A stretch of DNA of 64,000 nt from Bacillus sp. SLBN-46 (GTDB lineage: Bacteria; Bacillota; Bacilli; Bacillales; Cytobacillaceae), in the NCBI RefSeq assembly GCF_031453555.1, contig NZ_JAVIZM010000001.1:3851001-3915000 (forward strand), in the 5' to 3' direction. Numbering within the stretch: the first letter of the stretch is position 1; each line of letters begins with the position of its first letter. A model generated the notes under the pieces. The model was not told the DNA's origin. It worked only from the letters and a program-made list of their open reading frames with translations, and searched no databases. A program made the position numbers and the translations under genes. Positions 46,729 to 56,451 of the stretch are shown piece by piece.

Positions 46729-48057
46729 TTATAATAAATCAGCTGCAAGTCGAGCCAATCCTGAACGTTCTCCTTTTAGTAATTTTACATGCCCTGAAAT
46801 AACTTGGTCCTTGAATCTTTCAACCACATAAGTTAACCCATTGTTATAGGCATCTAAATATGGATGGTCAATTTGTTCCGGGTCTCCCATTAACACAATC
46901 TTACTGCCCTCCCCTACCCGTGTTAGGATCGTTTTCACCTCATGCTTCGTTAAGTTTTGTGCTTCATCAATTATGATAAATTGCTTTGGCAAACTTCTAC
47001 CACGAATGTAAGTAAGGGCCTCTACCTCAATCGATCCCATTCCTGCCAATATAGCATCGAGTTCACCCGGCTTTTTCGTGTTAAAGAGATACTCCAGATT
47101 ATCATAGATTGGCTGCATCCACGGTCTTAGCTTTTCCTGTTTTTCCCCCGGTAAGAACCCTAAGTCCTTACCCACGGGTACAATCGGACGTGCCACTAAT
47201 AACTTTTTATACTCTCTAAAGTCTTCTGTCTGCATTAAACCTGATGCAAGGGCTAATAATGTTTTACCTGTACCTGCTTTTCCAGTTAATGTAACTAGCG
47301 GGATATCCTTGCGCAATAATAATTCGATAGCCATTGTCTGTTGTACATTTCGTGAGTGAATACCCCAAACATGCTCCTGATTTAAAGTTAATTTTTTTAC
47401 CTTTTTTCCAGTTTTGTCAACCATCCCAATGGCAGAGGCAGAACCTCCTAAAGCGTCTTTCATAACAAGGAACTGGTTAGGATAAAAAGGGTGGTTTGCC
47501 AACTCAGAAAGGTTTAATTCACCTTTCTCATAGAATCGGCCCAATAATTCAATTGGAAGAAATAGTTCAAAAAATCCTGTATATATGTGATCAATTTCTA
47601 CAACGCGGTCGTTTAAAAAATCTTCTGCAGCTAAACCGATAGCATCTGCTTTTACCCGCACTAAGGCATCCTTACTCACAAGAATAACAGGTTTGCCATC
47701 TTCCTTTGTTTGTTCCTCAAGGAATAAGTTCTTTGCAACCGCTAGTATTCGATTATCATTGGTCTTTTCAATAAAAATATCTTGAAGTTCATGAAATGTT
47801 CGGTGATTTAATTCAATTCTAATTGTTCCTCCGTTTTCAAGCGGAATTTTTTCATGCAACTTCCCTGAGGCCCTCAGGCCATCAATTAATCTAGATACAT
47901 GCCTTGCGTTTCTACCAATTTCATCCATGTATCTTTTCTTTGAGTCCACCTCTTCAAGAACAACTGCGGGAATAACAACTTCATTATCTTCAAAGGAAAA
48001 AATGGAATACGGGTCTTGTAACAAGACATTTGTATCTAACACGTATATTTTACTCAA
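46729..48057 (-). CDS. ylaK: PIN-PhoH ATPase YlaK
   Basis: 442 residues: an N-terminal PIN nuclease domain (about 1-135, with acidic residues starting VLDTNVLL) joined to a PhoH ATPase domain with Walker A GKAGTGKT (259-266) and IIIDEAQN as Walker B. PhoH2-type proteins act as RNA helicase-nucleases in mycobacteria; the Bacillus role is unclear. Confidence 0.93.
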   Translation of the reverse strand: MSKIYVLDTNVLLQDPYSIFSFEDNEVVIPAVVLEEVDSKKRYMDEIGRNARHVSRLIDGLRASGKLHEKIPLENGGTIRIELNHRTFHELQDIFIEKTNDNRILAVAKNLFLEEQTKEDGKPVILVSKDALVRVKADAIGLAAEDFLNDRVVEIDHIYTGFFELFLPIELLGRFYEKGELNLSELANHPFYPNQFLVMKDALGGSASAIGMVDKTGKKVKKLTLNQEHVWGIHSRNVQQTMAIELLLRKDIPLVTLTGKAGTGKTLLALASGLMQTEDFREYKKLLVARPIVPVGKDLGFLPGEKQEKLRPWMQPIYDNLEYLFNTKKPGELDAILAGMGSIEVEALTYIRGRSLPKQFIIIDEAQNLTKHEVKTILTRVGEGSKIVLMGDPEQIDHPYLDAYNNGLTYVVERFKDQVISGHVKLLKGERSGLARLAADLL

Positions 48058-48270
48058 AGCAACGCCTCCTGCTTTACTTGTTGTCGGGTCTGTTAAAGCA
48101 TATCAACAACCCTTTTGCTAGATTGGACTTTGGTAAAATATATGTTTATTGGAATAAAGATAGAAGAAGTTCCGCACAATAATTGTTAATGGGACACTTT
48201 GTTTGTCTAAATAAATTTAGCTACTGTTGCTTAATTTAACTTATATTTTGCAACTTGGAGGTATGGGGCA

Positions 48271-48864
48271 ATGAAGAATATTGGAATGATAATTGTAATA
48301 GGCTTGCTTTTAGCGGGATGCAACACTAATAACAATAAAGAAACAGCAAAAAATGCTAATCAGTCCTTAGTAAAGGTAAAGAACAGTTATATTGAAAATG
48401 TTGATCGAAAAACTGGACAGCAAATTTCAAAGCGTTTAGTTAAATTAGCAACAAGTATTCCGAATGTAAATGATGCAACAGCAGTAGTGATAGGAAATTA
48501 TGCAATTGTAGGCATTGATGTGAATGCTAAAATTGATCGTTCTCAAGTTGGTTCAATTAAATATTCTGTAGCTGAAAGCTTGCGAAAAGACCCTTACGGC
48601 GCCAAGGCTGTAGTTGTAGCCGATGCTGACACAACTACCCGATTAAAAGAAATACAAGCTGATATTAATAAAGGAAGACCGGTTCAGGGAATTATGGAAG
48701 AACTGGCAGATGTAGCTGGTAGATTAATGCCAGAAATTCCTGGAGACTTAATCACACCAAGCCCTAAGAATTCCACAGAAAAGCAAAAACATAAACTTCC
48801 AGAGAATAAGGAAAAACAATTAAGAAAAGAACAAAATGATCAATCTAATCACCATAAAGAATAA
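48271..48864 (+). CDS. ylaJ: YhcN/YlaJ family sporulation lipoprotein
   Basis: 197-residue lipoprotein with signal and lipobox LLAGC (cysteine 17). The central YhcN/YlaJ domain (about 55-150) has IVGIDVNAKIDRSQVG and YGAKAVVVADADTTTRLKEI; the C-terminus is a charged, lysine/glutamine-rich tail. Spore-associated in B. subtilis. GGAGGT ribosome site. Confidence 0.92.
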   Translation: MKNIGMIIVIGLLLAGCNTNNNKETAKNANQSLVKVKNSYIENVDRKTGQQISKRLVKLATSIPNVNDATAVVIGNYAIVGIDVNAKIDRSQVGSIKYSVAESLRKDPYGAKAVVVADADTTTRLKEIQADINKGRPVQGIMEELADVAGRLMPEIPGDLITPSPKNSTEKQKHKLPENKEKQLRKEQNDQSNHHKE

Positions 48865-48894
48865 AAAAGCTTAGGATTTCTCCTAAGCTTTTTT
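48863..48894. terminator. Bidirectional terminator after ylaJ
   Basis: AAAAAAGCTTAGGA/TCCTAAGCTTTTTT perfect stem, 4-nt loop. Confidence 0.92.
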
Positions 48895-49338
48895 CATTGC
48901 ATCCATAACCTGATTATCTAATTTTTGAGCTGCATTTTTATCATATGTCTTATCATATTGTACTTCTGTTACTATTTTTGAGCCGTAAAACATAACATCC
49001 CTAACTTCTTTAATAGCAACTTCAACCAATGCCAGCTTTAATGGCACCTCTTCTAGTCGCTCTACTTTAATCTGTGCTTCCCCTTGAATGGAGTAGGTAG
49101 ATTCATTTGCAATGAGGTTAATAACTACCATATTATTTTTATTAATATTTTCTAATATTCGAGAACGGTTATCTACAGAAAAATAAAGGGTATTTTCATC
49201 CTTCGCTAACACCCAGGAAATTGCACTTACATTGGGTCCCCCAGTTTCATGGTCGACTGTTGCTAACGTTACAAATCGTTCTTTTTGTAACTCATCATAT
49301 AACGGCTTAATTAGTTTTTGTTCTACTTGATTTGGCAT
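48883..49338 (-). CDS. Pyridoxamine 5'-phosphate oxidase-like FMN-binding protein
   Basis: 151 residues with a split-barrel fold pattern: RFVTLATVDHETGGPNVSAISW (about 21-42), an SRILENINKN segment, and IVQGEAQIKVERLEE-like strands. Family members bind FMN or F420; the substrate is unknown. Not in the usual yla order of B. subtilis as far as I know. Confidence 0.82.
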   Translation of the reverse strand: MPNQVEQKLIKPLYDELQKERFVTLATVDHETGGPNVSAISWVLAKDENTLYFSVDNRSRILENINKNNMVVINLIANESTYSIQGEAQIKVERLEEVPLKLALVEVAIKEVRDVMFYGSKIVTEVQYDKTYDKNAAQKLDNQVMDAMKKA

Positions 49339-49462
49339 TCCTACAACCCCTTTAACTTGTCCTTGTTCTGTAATAAACAGATAACCTCATATTACTACTA
49401 TCCCTTTTTTGGTTCAACTTTAACCAATTGATTACCTGTCTGCTTTCTAACATGGTATACTA

Positions 49463-49625
49463 TAAGAAAAGCGGAAGCGCCTTGGTCAGCCCCGACAGGC
49501 AAATGTTCTTCTGCAAGAAAAGTCGCTCTTCTACTTTTATTGCAGAAGGTTATTTGACCCGAGGGGCTAGGCGCTGGAGCTGGACAATTCTCGAAGTCGA
49601 ATTTTGTACTTTCCTATAATAATAC
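49463..49625. repeat. Dispersed hairpin repeat, copy 3
   Basis: About 163 bp very similar to copy 2 along its whole length, including the ~45 bp after the hairpin. Inner stem CTTCTGCAA/TTGCAGAAG; loop differs from copy 2 at several positions (TCTTCTACTTTTATT against TCTTTGACTTTACTT). Sits between the FMN protein gene and ylaI. Confidence 0.88.
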
Positions 49626-49664
49626 AAACATTCTGTTTTTAGAAAGAGTTGAAGAGGTGCCTTA

Positions 49665-49865
49665 ATGCGAGTAAAATGTGTAATTTGCGATAAAATTGAA
49701 TCGATTGAAAATGAATCGTTGATAGCTAAGAGGCTTCGCAATCGCCCCATCCATACATACATGTGTAATGAATGCAGTGAAAGAATTACAGAGAAAACGA
49801 ATGCCCGAATAGAAACAGGAAACTTTAAATTATTTCGTACCAAATCCGAGAAAGATGAGTGGTAA
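49665..49865 (+). CDS. ylaI: DUF2197 zinc-binding protein YlaI
   Basis: 66 residues, small zinc-ribbon-like protein with CVIC and CNEC pairs (residues 4, 7, 32 and 35 by count) and basic flanks. Function unknown. Follows repeat copy 3 and precedes a fragment of the same repeat. Ribosome site GAAGAGGTG. Confidence 0.88.
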   Translation: MRVKCVICDKIESIENESLIAKRLRNRPIHTYMCNECSERITEKTNARIETGNFKLFRTKSEKDEW

Positions 49866-49867
49866 CT

Positions 49868-49893
49868 AGAAAAGTGGAAACGCCTTGGTCAGC
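49868..49893. repeat. Fragment of the dispersed hairpin repeat
   Basis: AGAAAAGTGGAAACGCCTTGGTCAGC (in part) matches the first ~26 bases of copies 2 and 3 with two changes and then stops. It lies 240 bp after copy 3 and looks like a decayed or truncated copy. Confidence 0.7.
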
Positions 49894-49902
49894 AGTAAAA
49901 AT

Positions 49903-49944
49903 AAAAACCGCTTGCTCTAATTAGATAGAGCAAGCGGTTTTTTT
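49903..49944. terminator. Bidirectional terminator between ylaI and the 50 kb gene
   Basis: Perfect 17-bp stem AAAAACCGCTTGCTCTA and its complement, 6-nt loop, T runs both ways. Confidence 0.94.
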
Positions 49945-50236
49945 AATCTTCAATCGGATAATTCTCATACTTTTCAGGTTCTTGATTGATTTGATTTAAC
50001 ATGATCTCAATCAATTCACGAGGATAACGAACCTTCTTTGTCTCTTCACCTTGTTGATAGGTGACATAATACATGACAGCATCTGTTGTGATGCTCAGAT
50101 TTGAGACGTGATGCTGATTAGTTAGCATATCGTCAAAAAAAGCACGAGTTTCTTGTGCTGCTGTGTCATCAGGGCGGGCATCACAAACAACTTTAATCGT
50201 AAGCCAATTATACAGTGCATCTTGTAAGGATTTCAT
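49943..50236 (-). CDS. Conserved protein of unknown function
   Basis: 97-residue soluble protein; acidic, with CDARPDDTAAQETRAFFDDML (about 19-39, cut here) as a distinctive helical stretch, a YYVTYQQGEETKKVRYPREL strand pair and an acidic C-terminus. No recognised motif. 14 bp downstream of ylaH, so co-transcribed with it. I believe it is conserved among Bacillus relatives, but not from any function. Confidence 0.65.
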   Translation of the reverse strand: MKSLQDALYNWLTIKVVCDARPDDTAAQETRAFFDDMLTNQHHVSNLSITTDAVMYYVTYQQGEETKKVRYPRELIEIMLNQINQEPEKYENYPIED

Positions 50237-50250
50237 TCTTTAAACCCCCG

Positions 50251-50568
50251 TTATTTCGCTTCAGCCTGATGCTTTTTTGATTGGTGCAGGCGAATTTTAT
50301 AAATAATTAACAGCAATGCAGCTGCACCCAAACCTTCTGCTATTGGCAGGGCATATGAAAAAAACAACATAAATACGCATCCAACACAGAGGCTAATATA
50401 AATCACTATGTTCTTCAAAAGAGGCAGTTTTTTTGCAAAGCCTAACCGATAGACAATTACAGACAGGATGACAATAAATACATATTGTAGTAACACACCT
50501 GTTTCTACATCGTTCGTTAGCTCAATAAAAAATCTAAGACTTGGGGAGAAGGATTTTAAATCTTCCAC
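50251..50568 (-). CDS. ylaH: YlaH-like membrane protein
   Basis: About 105 residues, three membrane helices with a KKLPLLKN basic loop and a histidine/lysine-rich tail, matching the YlaH family. The frame opens at GTG 50577, which overlaps the ribosome site; GTG 50568 with AAAGAGGTG six nt upstream gives the family length. Downstream of typA. Confidence 0.85.
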   Translation of the reverse strand: MEDLKSFSPSLRFFIELTNDVETGVLLQYVFIVILSVIVYRLGFAKKLPLLKNIVIYISLCVGCVFMLFFSYALPIAEGLGAAALLLIIYKIRLHQSKKHQAEAK

Positions 50569-50585
50569 AGCGTGCACCTCTTTAA

Positions 50586-52424
50586 TTAACTTAATTCAGC
50601 AACCTTTTTCCTTTTAGCAGCTTTTTCACGTTCGTTTTTATCAAGAATTTTCTTACGAAGACGAATTGATTCTGGAGTAACCTCACAATATTCGTCATCA
50701 TTTAAATATTCTAATGACTCTTCTAATGTCATGATACGCGGTTTTTTTATAACAGATGTTTGGTCTTTGTTAGCTGAACGAACATTTGTCGCTTGTTTCA
50801 TTTTTGTAATATTAACGGTGATGTCATTTTCACGAGTGTTTTCGCCAACGATCATCCCCTCGTAGATTTCCGTACCTGGTTCAACGAAAATAGTTCCGCG
50901 GTCTTCTATTTGCATGATACCATATGTTGATGCTTTTCCTGATTCCATTGATACAAGTACACCTTGGTGTCTTCCACCAACCTGACCTGACAACATTGGC
51001 TGGTAGCTATCAAAGGTATGATTAATAATTCCATAACCTCGAGTCATAGTTAAGAACTCGGTTGTGTAACCAATTAATCCTCGTGCTGGTACGTTAAAGA
51101 TTAAGCGCACCTGACCTGAACCATTGTTAACCATGTCTATCATTTCGCCTTTACGGGCACCAATTGATTCCATTACTGAACCAGTATGTTCTTCTGGTAC
51201 ATCAATTTGAACTCTTTCAACTGGTTCACAGCGTACACCATCAATAACCTTAACGATAACTTCTGGTTTTGAAACTTGGAGCTCATAGCCTTCACGACGC
51301 ATGTTTTCAATTAAAATTGATAAGTGAAGTTCACCACGGCCAGAAACGATCCATGCATCTGGTGAATCTGTGTTTTCAACACGTAAGCTTACGTCTGTTT
51401 GTAATTGTGCGCGTAATCTTTCTTCAATCTTTCTTGAAGTTAGATACTTACCTTCTCTACCAGCAAATGGACTGTTATTTACAACAAAAGTCATCTGTAA
51501 TGTAGGCTCATCGATTCGTAGAATTGGTAGTGCTTCCTGATGTTCAATTGGACATACCGTTTCACCAACATTAATATCTTCCATCCCTGAAACAGCGATT
51601 AAATCGCCGGCTACTGCTTCTTGTATTTCTTGTCGTTTTAATCCAAAGAAACCAAATATTTTGGTCACACGGAATTGCTTAACTGAACCATCTAATTTCA
51701 TCAGTGCTACTTGTTGACCGACTTTCATCGTACCGCGGAAAACGCGACCGATTCCGATTCTGCCAACATAATCATTGTAATCGAGAAGGGCAACTTGAAA
51801 TTGTAATGGATCTTCACGATTGTCAACTGGGGCAGGGATATATTCAACGATAGCATCATACAAAGATTGCATATTTTCATCTTGCTTTTCTGGGTCAGTA
51901 CTTGCTGTACCATTAATTGCCGAAGCGTATATAACCGGGAATTCCAACTGGTCTTCAGTTGCTTCAAGTTCGATAAACAAATCAATCACTTCATCGATTA
52001 CCTCTGCTGGTCGAGCGAAGTCACGGTCAATTTTATTAACAACAACAATTGGAGTTAATTTCTGCTCCAAAGCCTTTTTAAGAACAAAACGTGTTTGTGG
52101 CATACAGCCTTCATAGGCATCAACGACAAGCAATACACCGTCAACCATTTTCATGATTCGTTCAACTTCACCGCCAAAATCTGCGTGTCCTGGTGTATCT
52201 AAAATATTGATTCTTTTATCTTTGTACTGAATGGCGGTATTTTTCGCCAAAATGGTAATTCCACGTTCTCTTTCCAAATCATTGGAGTCCATTGCACGTT
52301 CTTCCACATGCTCATTGCTACGAAACGTTCCCGATTGTTTTAACAATTGGTCAACCAACGTTGTTTTCCCGTGGTCAACGTGAGCAATGATGGCTATATT
52401 ACGAATATCTTCTCTTATTTTCAA
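50586..52424 (-). CDS. typA: Ribosome-associated translational GTPase TypA/BipA
   Basis: 612-residue elongation-factor-like GTPase involved in ribosome assembly and stress growth. G motifs: AHVDHGKTT (about 14-22), DTPGH (G3), NKIDRD (G4). EF-G-like domains and the TypA-specific C-terminal domain follow. B. subtilis calls it YlaG. Confidence 0.97.
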   Translation of the reverse strand: MKIREDIRNIAIIAHVDHGKTTLVDQLLKQSGTFRSNEHVEERAMDSNDLERERGITILAKNTAIQYKDKRINILDTPGHADFGGEVERIMKMVDGVLLVVDAYEGCMPQTRFVLKKALEQKLTPIVVVNKIDRDFARPAEVIDEVIDLFIELEATEDQLEFPVIYASAINGTASTDPEKQDENMQSLYDAIVEYIPAPVDNREDPLQFQVALLDYNDYVGRIGIGRVFRGTMKVGQQVALMKLDGSVKQFRVTKIFGFFGLKRQEIQEAVAGDLIAVSGMEDINVGETVCPIEHQEALPILRIDEPTLQMTFVVNNSPFAGREGKYLTSRKIEERLRAQLQTDVSLRVENTDSPDAWIVSGRGELHLSILIENMRREGYELQVSKPEVIVKVIDGVRCEPVERVQIDVPEEHTGSVMESIGARKGEMIDMVNNGSGQVRLIFNVPARGLIGYTTEFLTMTRGYGIINHTFDSYQPMLSGQVGGRHQGVLVSMESGKASTYGIMQIEDRGTIFVEPGTEIYEGMIVGENTRENDITVNITKMKQATNVRSANKDQTSVIKKPRIMTLEESLEYLNDDEYCEVTPESIRLRKKILDKNEREKAAKRKKVAELS

Positions 52425-52611
52425 AAAATTCCACTCCTACCTATATTCTAAAAATAAAACTATTTATAGTTTCCCATATACAACTAAAACATTATACCAT
52501 AATTAAAGTGGAAACCTATAAGCATTTTATGTAGAATATAAAATAAAGCTAAAAAACACAAGTCAAACCGTTTTTTTTAAATGTAGGACTTGCTATAAAA
52601 GGGGTAATAAA

Positions 52612-52797
52612 ATGAATAAGATTAAGTGGCCAATGCTTGTTTATTCTATTCTTGCAGCAGTTTGTATCATGGGAATTGGTATTGCAATTGGAGAACAGAG
52701 CGTGATAGGAGCAGCTTTCTGCGTCCTAGGATGTTTTGTCATTATGGGATTAGGGTTTAAAACAAAAAAGAAAATGAGAGAAAATGGGGAGCTGTAA
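52612..52797 (+). CDS. ylaF: Small membrane protein YlaF
   Basis: 61 residues with two hydrophobic helices (about 5-25 and 30-48) and a basic end (KTKKKMRENG). Matches the YlaF family by length, topology and place beside typA. Ribosome site AAAAGGGG. Confidence 0.82.
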   Translation: MNKIKWPMLVYSILAAVCIMGIGIAIGEQSVIGAAFCVLGCFVIMGLGFKTKKKMRENGEL

Positions 52798-52808
52798 ATA
52801 ATTTAGAT

Positions 52809-52837
52809 AAAAAAGAAGCCATCGAGGCTTCTTTTTT
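52809..52837. terminator. Bidirectional terminator between ylaF and suhB
   Basis: AAAAAAGAAGCC/GGCTTCTTTTTT stem, 5-nt loop. Confidence 0.92.
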
Positions 52838-53634
52838 TACCATTTACCATCTTTTAGATATTCTTTTAAAATGGTTTGATGTAAACCTGGTTTTGCAGTG
52901 AACAGAGAGTCCTGGGAAATGAAATCCAGCTTTTCTCCTCTTAAATTCGTAACAATTCCACCAAGTTCTTCAATAATAACGGCCCCTGCAGCAACATCCC
53001 ATGGAGATAACCTCATCGACAAGTATGCATCAACCCGGCCTGTTGCCACAAATACCATTTCAAGTGCGGCCGTTCCATATGAACGAGTCCCCCTTGCCGC
53101 TCTAACTAGAGGTATCATTAAATGATGATCAATGCGACGATTCTCCATCACCCAGGTTGCATTAAGGGCAATGATGGAATCTTCGACTTTTGCTTCTTTT
53201 AAGGGTGGGATAGGCTTATCATTTAAAAAGGCACCATCCCCACGTTTGGCATGGTATAACTCATCATGAACTACATCATAAATAAGTCCTACTTTGCCTA
53301 TTCCGTTTTCGTACACTCCAAGAGAAATGGCAAAATTTCTTTGTTGATGGATAAAATTCATTGTTCCATCTATCGGATCAATTAACCACACAACCCCCTC
53401 AAGGGTAGTAAATTCGTCACCAAATCCTTCTTCCCCCATAATATGATGACTGGGATAAACCTCCCTAATTTTCTTTATAAAAAACTGCTCTATTTCTTTA
53501 TCCATATTCGTTACGAGATCATTACGGTTTGTTTTCGTCTGGATATTCAATGTCTTATCAAAGGATAACCGAATAGTCTCTCCTGCTTCCTTTACCCATT
53601 GCTTGGCATGTGTATAAACTTCTTCCCAATTCAT
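52837..53634 (-). CDS. suhB: Inositol monophosphatase family protein (YktC)
   Basis: 265-residue Mg-dependent phosphatase. Motifs: EEGFGDE (metal-binding acidic pair), WLIDPIDGTMNFIHQ (about 82-96) and WDVAAGAVIIEELGG near the C-terminus. B. subtilis YktC acts on inositol and possibly NADP-type substrates; the precise substrate here is not determined. Confidence 0.92.
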   Translation of the reverse strand: MNWEEVYTHAKQWVKEAGETIRLSFDKTLNIQTKTNRNDLVTNMDKEIEQFFIKKIREVYPSHHIMGEEGFGDEFTTLEGVVWLIDPIDGTMNFIHQQRNFAISLGVYENGIGKVGLIYDVVHDELYHAKRGDGAFLNDKPIPPLKEAKVEDSIIALNATWVMENRRIDHHLMIPLVRAARGTRSYGTAALEMVFVATGRVDAYLSMRLSPWDVAAGAVIIEELGGIVTNLRGEKLDFISQDSLFTAKPGLHQTILKEYLKDGKW

Positions 53635-53787
53635 TATTTACCTCCAATGATCTTATTTTCCAATGTATGTAGTATGGAACATGACCATTCCATTGATGTA
53701 CTTATAGCTTAATCAAATTAAAGGACCACATCAACTTTTTGACATAATTTGTTTTACGTTAAATTAATCACACAAAAGCACAATAAT

Positions 53788-53824
53788 AAACGAACTCCCC
53801 TTACTAAAATTTCGGAGTTCGTTT
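53788..53824 (-). terminator. Possible terminator after ykzI
   Basis: AAACGAACTCC/GGAGTTCGTTT, an 11-bp perfect stem with a 15-nt loop, followed by TTTATTATT on the minus strand. The 93 bp to the ykzI stop holds nothing else. The rest of the 53.64-53.92 kb gap shows nothing recognisable. Confidence 0.6.
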
Positions 53825-53916
53825 AGGTAAATCCCTTCACTATTCTTTTTCTGTCCCTTCTTATTTGTTTCTCTTTAGATAAATAAGTACGTAATTAGGG
53901 TTCATTAAAAGTGCTA

Positions 53917-54111
53917 TTAAAGAGCCTTTAATCGTAATAATTCCTGACGAATTCTCTCTAACTTTTGTTTACATTCCTTCATTTTCTTCTCATTCTTTTC
54001 TTCAATTGCTTCAAATAAGGTAGCTAATTCATAATCCATTTCTAATCTTAATACAGCTGTTCTTTCCTTTTCCCCTGCTTTTTTTAAAGAAGTATTCATT
54101 AGTTGTTTCAT
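53917..54111 (-). CDS. ykzI: Small helical protein YkzI
   Basis: 64 residues, strongly charged and almost wholly predicted helix or coiled coil (EEKNEKKMKECKQKLERI). Length and position between yktB and yktC match B. subtilis YkzI, of unknown function. Ribosome site GAAAGGGGAG. Confidence 0.75.
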   Translation of the reverse strand: MKQLMNTSLKKAGEKERTAVLRLEMDYELATLFEAIEEKNEKKMKECKQKLERIRQELLRLKAL

Positions 54112-54285
54112 CTTTCTTCTCCCCTTTCATATTATTGACTTATTTTTCAGATTATTTTTTACTGTATAATATGAGGCTGCTTGATATGTTGCAACAAATA
54201 TGTGCTTTAACCTAGAAGAGCAACAAACTTCTTCAATTTTCTTTCCTATGCTACAATAAATGACAAATGGCTCGTTGGAGGTTTT

Positions 54286-54921
54286 ATGATGGATTTCAAG
54301 GGTTTTACACATAAGGATTTTGATGTTTTTTTAATAGATGGCTTAGAGGCAAGAATGGAAGCATTAAAAAGTACTATTCGTCCAAAACTTGAAGAGCTCG
54401 GGCAATATTTTGCACCTACCTTATCTACACTTACTGGTGATGAAATGTTTGTGCATGTAGCTAAACATGCTAGAAGAACAATCAATCCACCAAAGGATAC
54501 ATGGGTAGCATTTGCTAATAATTCTAGAGGATATAAAATGCTGCCTCACTTTCAAATTGGGTTGTGGAATACCCATTTATTCATTTGGTTTGCTGTAATA
54601 TATGAAGCACCACTAAAAACGACAATTGCTGAAAGATTTTTAAAAAAAGCAAACACAATATATAAAGATGTTCCCTCTGAATTTGTATGGTCACTTGACC
54701 ACACGAAACCAGATACAGTAAAGCAAGAAGAGCTTTCAAAAAAAGAATTAATAGCTATTTTCGAAAGACTGAAGAGTGTAAAAAAAGCGGAATTACTCTG
54801 TGGTTTAACCATCGATAAAGAAAAGGCTATTGAGTTAGGTGCTGATGGATTAATCCAGCAGATTGAACATGTTTTTCATACAGTTGCCCCGTTATATAAA
54901 CTGGCTCAAGGGATAAAATAA
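54286..54921 (+). CDS. yktB: DUF1054 family protein YktB
   Basis: 211 residues of the DUF1054 (UPF0637) family, with the GFTHKDFDVF start region and FQIGLWNTHLFIWFAVIYE core. Soluble, function unknown. Same position as B. subtilis yktB; ribosome site GGAGGT. Convergent with yktA. Confidence 0.92.
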   Translation: MMDFKGFTHKDFDVFLIDGLEARMEALKSTIRPKLEELGQYFAPTLSTLTGDEMFVHVAKHARRTINPPKDTWVAFANNSRGYKMLPHFQIGLWNTHLFIWFAVIYEAPLKTTIAERFLKKANTIYKDVPSEFVWSLDHTKPDTVKQEELSKKELIAIFERLKSVKKAELLCGLTIDKEKAIELGADGLIQQIEHVFHTVAPLYKLAQGIK

Positions 54922-54925
54922 AATG

Positions 54926-54966
54926 AAAAAGCTCCCAAAGACAAGAAAAATGTCTAGGGAGCTTTT
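54926..54966. terminator. Bidirectional terminator between yktB and yktA
   Basis: AAAAGCTCCC/GGGAGCTTTT with a nested AGAC/GTCT inner stem. Confidence 0.88.
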
Positions 54967-54969
54967 ATT

Positions 54970-55239
54970 TTACATTTTTATTCTGTCACCTGATGAGGCT
55001 TCTTTGGCTTTTTTAATTGTTCGATACGAAGAATAACCACTTATCTCTTCAAACTCGCCACAAACAGTCTTTTCTTCAGCGATGCTAGGAACTATTTCCT
55101 TAAAACGACGATAGACCTTCATTAACTCATCGCGTTCAATTCCTTTTTCATATGCTTTTTCGATGGCCTCAAAGAATTTAATTACATCAACAATCTCATC
55201 GGTGGACCAGCTGTAATCAATTGGGTATTGGTACTCCAT
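54970..55239 (-). CDS. yktA: UPF0223 family protein YktA
   Basis: 89 residues, the helical UPF0223 family: [16 protein letters not shown] and the [14 protein letters not shown] segment. Function unknown; ribosome site GAAGGTG. Usual position beside yktB and speA. Confidence 0.9.
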   Translation of the reverse strand: MEYQYPIDYSWSTDEIVDVIKFFEAIEKAYEKGIERDELMKVYRRFKEIVPSIAEEKTVCGEFEEISGYSSYRTIKKAKEASSGDRIKM

Positions 55240-55281
55240 TGTTTCACCTTCTAACTTTTTTCAATAAAGAGTATGATACCT

Positions 55282-56241
55282 TTATTTTCCCCACTTTGCA
55301 CGAATTTCTTCCGCTTCTTTTATCATCCGCTCAAATAGCTCTTCTACAGAAGGCACATCCTTTATTAAACCCATTACTTGGCCAGCCCAAGCAAACCCTT
55401 CATCTTCAGCTCCTTCATAGATATAGCGTTTGTTCGCTATTCCACTAATTAAATCCTTTAGCTCAGTATAGTCACCCTTGCTTTTCTCGATTTCAAGTAT
55501 TTTATCAGTCCAACTATTCGCTATCGCTCTTGCTGGTGTTCCTAACGTTCTCTTGATCACAACGGTATCTGATTCTGAGCCTTCTACTAACCTATTCTTA
55601 TAAAGTTCATTTGCATGAACACATTCCTTTGTGGCAATAAATCTTGTTCCCATTTCTATTCCCTCTGCACCTAAACTAAGCGCTGCCATTAATCCTCTTC
55701 CATCTCCAATTCCACCCGATGCGATAACAGGAATGGTAACAGCATCTACGACTTGAGGAATTAATACCATGGTCCCAATATCATCCCTACCAAGGTGTCC
55801 ACCACCTTCCTGACCAACAACCATTACTGCATCTGCACCAAGTTCTTCTGCTTTAACTGCCTGCCTTCTTGCAGCAACAAGGACTAATGTTTTGATTTGG
55901 GTTCCTTTTAACTGTTCAAAAATTGGAGCCGGATTTCCCCCTGTCATGGAAACGACGGGAACTTTTTCATCAATAGCGACCTGTAAAAAATCGGAAAACG
56001 GTCTACCATGTTGACCAATGGCAAAATTAACCCCAAATGGATTGTTCGTTAATTGTTTCACTTTTCGGATTTCCTCACGCAATTGTTCGGGATGACTCAA
56101 GGACATTGCAGTAATTTGACCAAGCCCCCCAGCATTGGAGACAGCTGCAGCTAATTCAGAATACGCTAAATAGGCTAATCCGCCTTGTATGATTGGATAT
56201 TGAATGTTTAAAATCTCGGTAACCCGTGTTCGCCATTTCAA
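55282..56241 (-). CDS. FMN-dependent nitronate monooxygenase / FabK-like protein
   Basis: 319 residues with a TIM-barrel NMO/FabK fold: PIIQGGLAYLAYSELAAAVSNAGG near the start, FGVNFA, GQEGGGHLGRDD with the family's GGHxGR FMN loop, and SGGIGDGRGLMAALSLGA. It could be a nitronate monooxygenase or an enoyl-ACP reductase II relative; sequence alone does not settle this. Inserted between yktA and speA. Confidence 0.85.
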   Translation of the reverse strand: MKWRTRVTEILNIQYPIIQGGLAYLAYSELAAAVSNAGGLGQITAMSLSHPEQLREEIRKVKQLTNNPFGVNFAIGQHGRPFSDFLQVAIDEKVPVVSMTGGNPAPIFEQLKGTQIKTLVLVAARRQAVKAEELGADAVMVVGQEGGGHLGRDDIGTMVLIPQVVDAVTIPVIASGGIGDGRGLMAALSLGAEGIEMGTRFIATKECVHANELYKNRLVEGSESDTVVIKRTLGTPARAIANSWTDKILEIEKSKGDYTELKDLISGIANKRYIYEGAEDEGFAWAGQVMGLIKDVPSVEELFERMIKEAEEIRAKWGK

Positions 56242-56451
56242 ATAAATTCCCTCCTAATTGTTCATTACTTGTTATTTCGTCTTAAAAGGTTAATTTTCCT
56301 CTCTTTATGGGAAACTAACTTGAAACAAATAAAAGCGTTAGAGCAAAATAAATCCTTTGCAATATAAAAGAATAGTGCTATAATTCCTTTGTTTTATGTA
56401 TTTTAAAGACTTGATCTTAAGAGTATTTCTTTATAAAGAGGTGTAGTTAGA

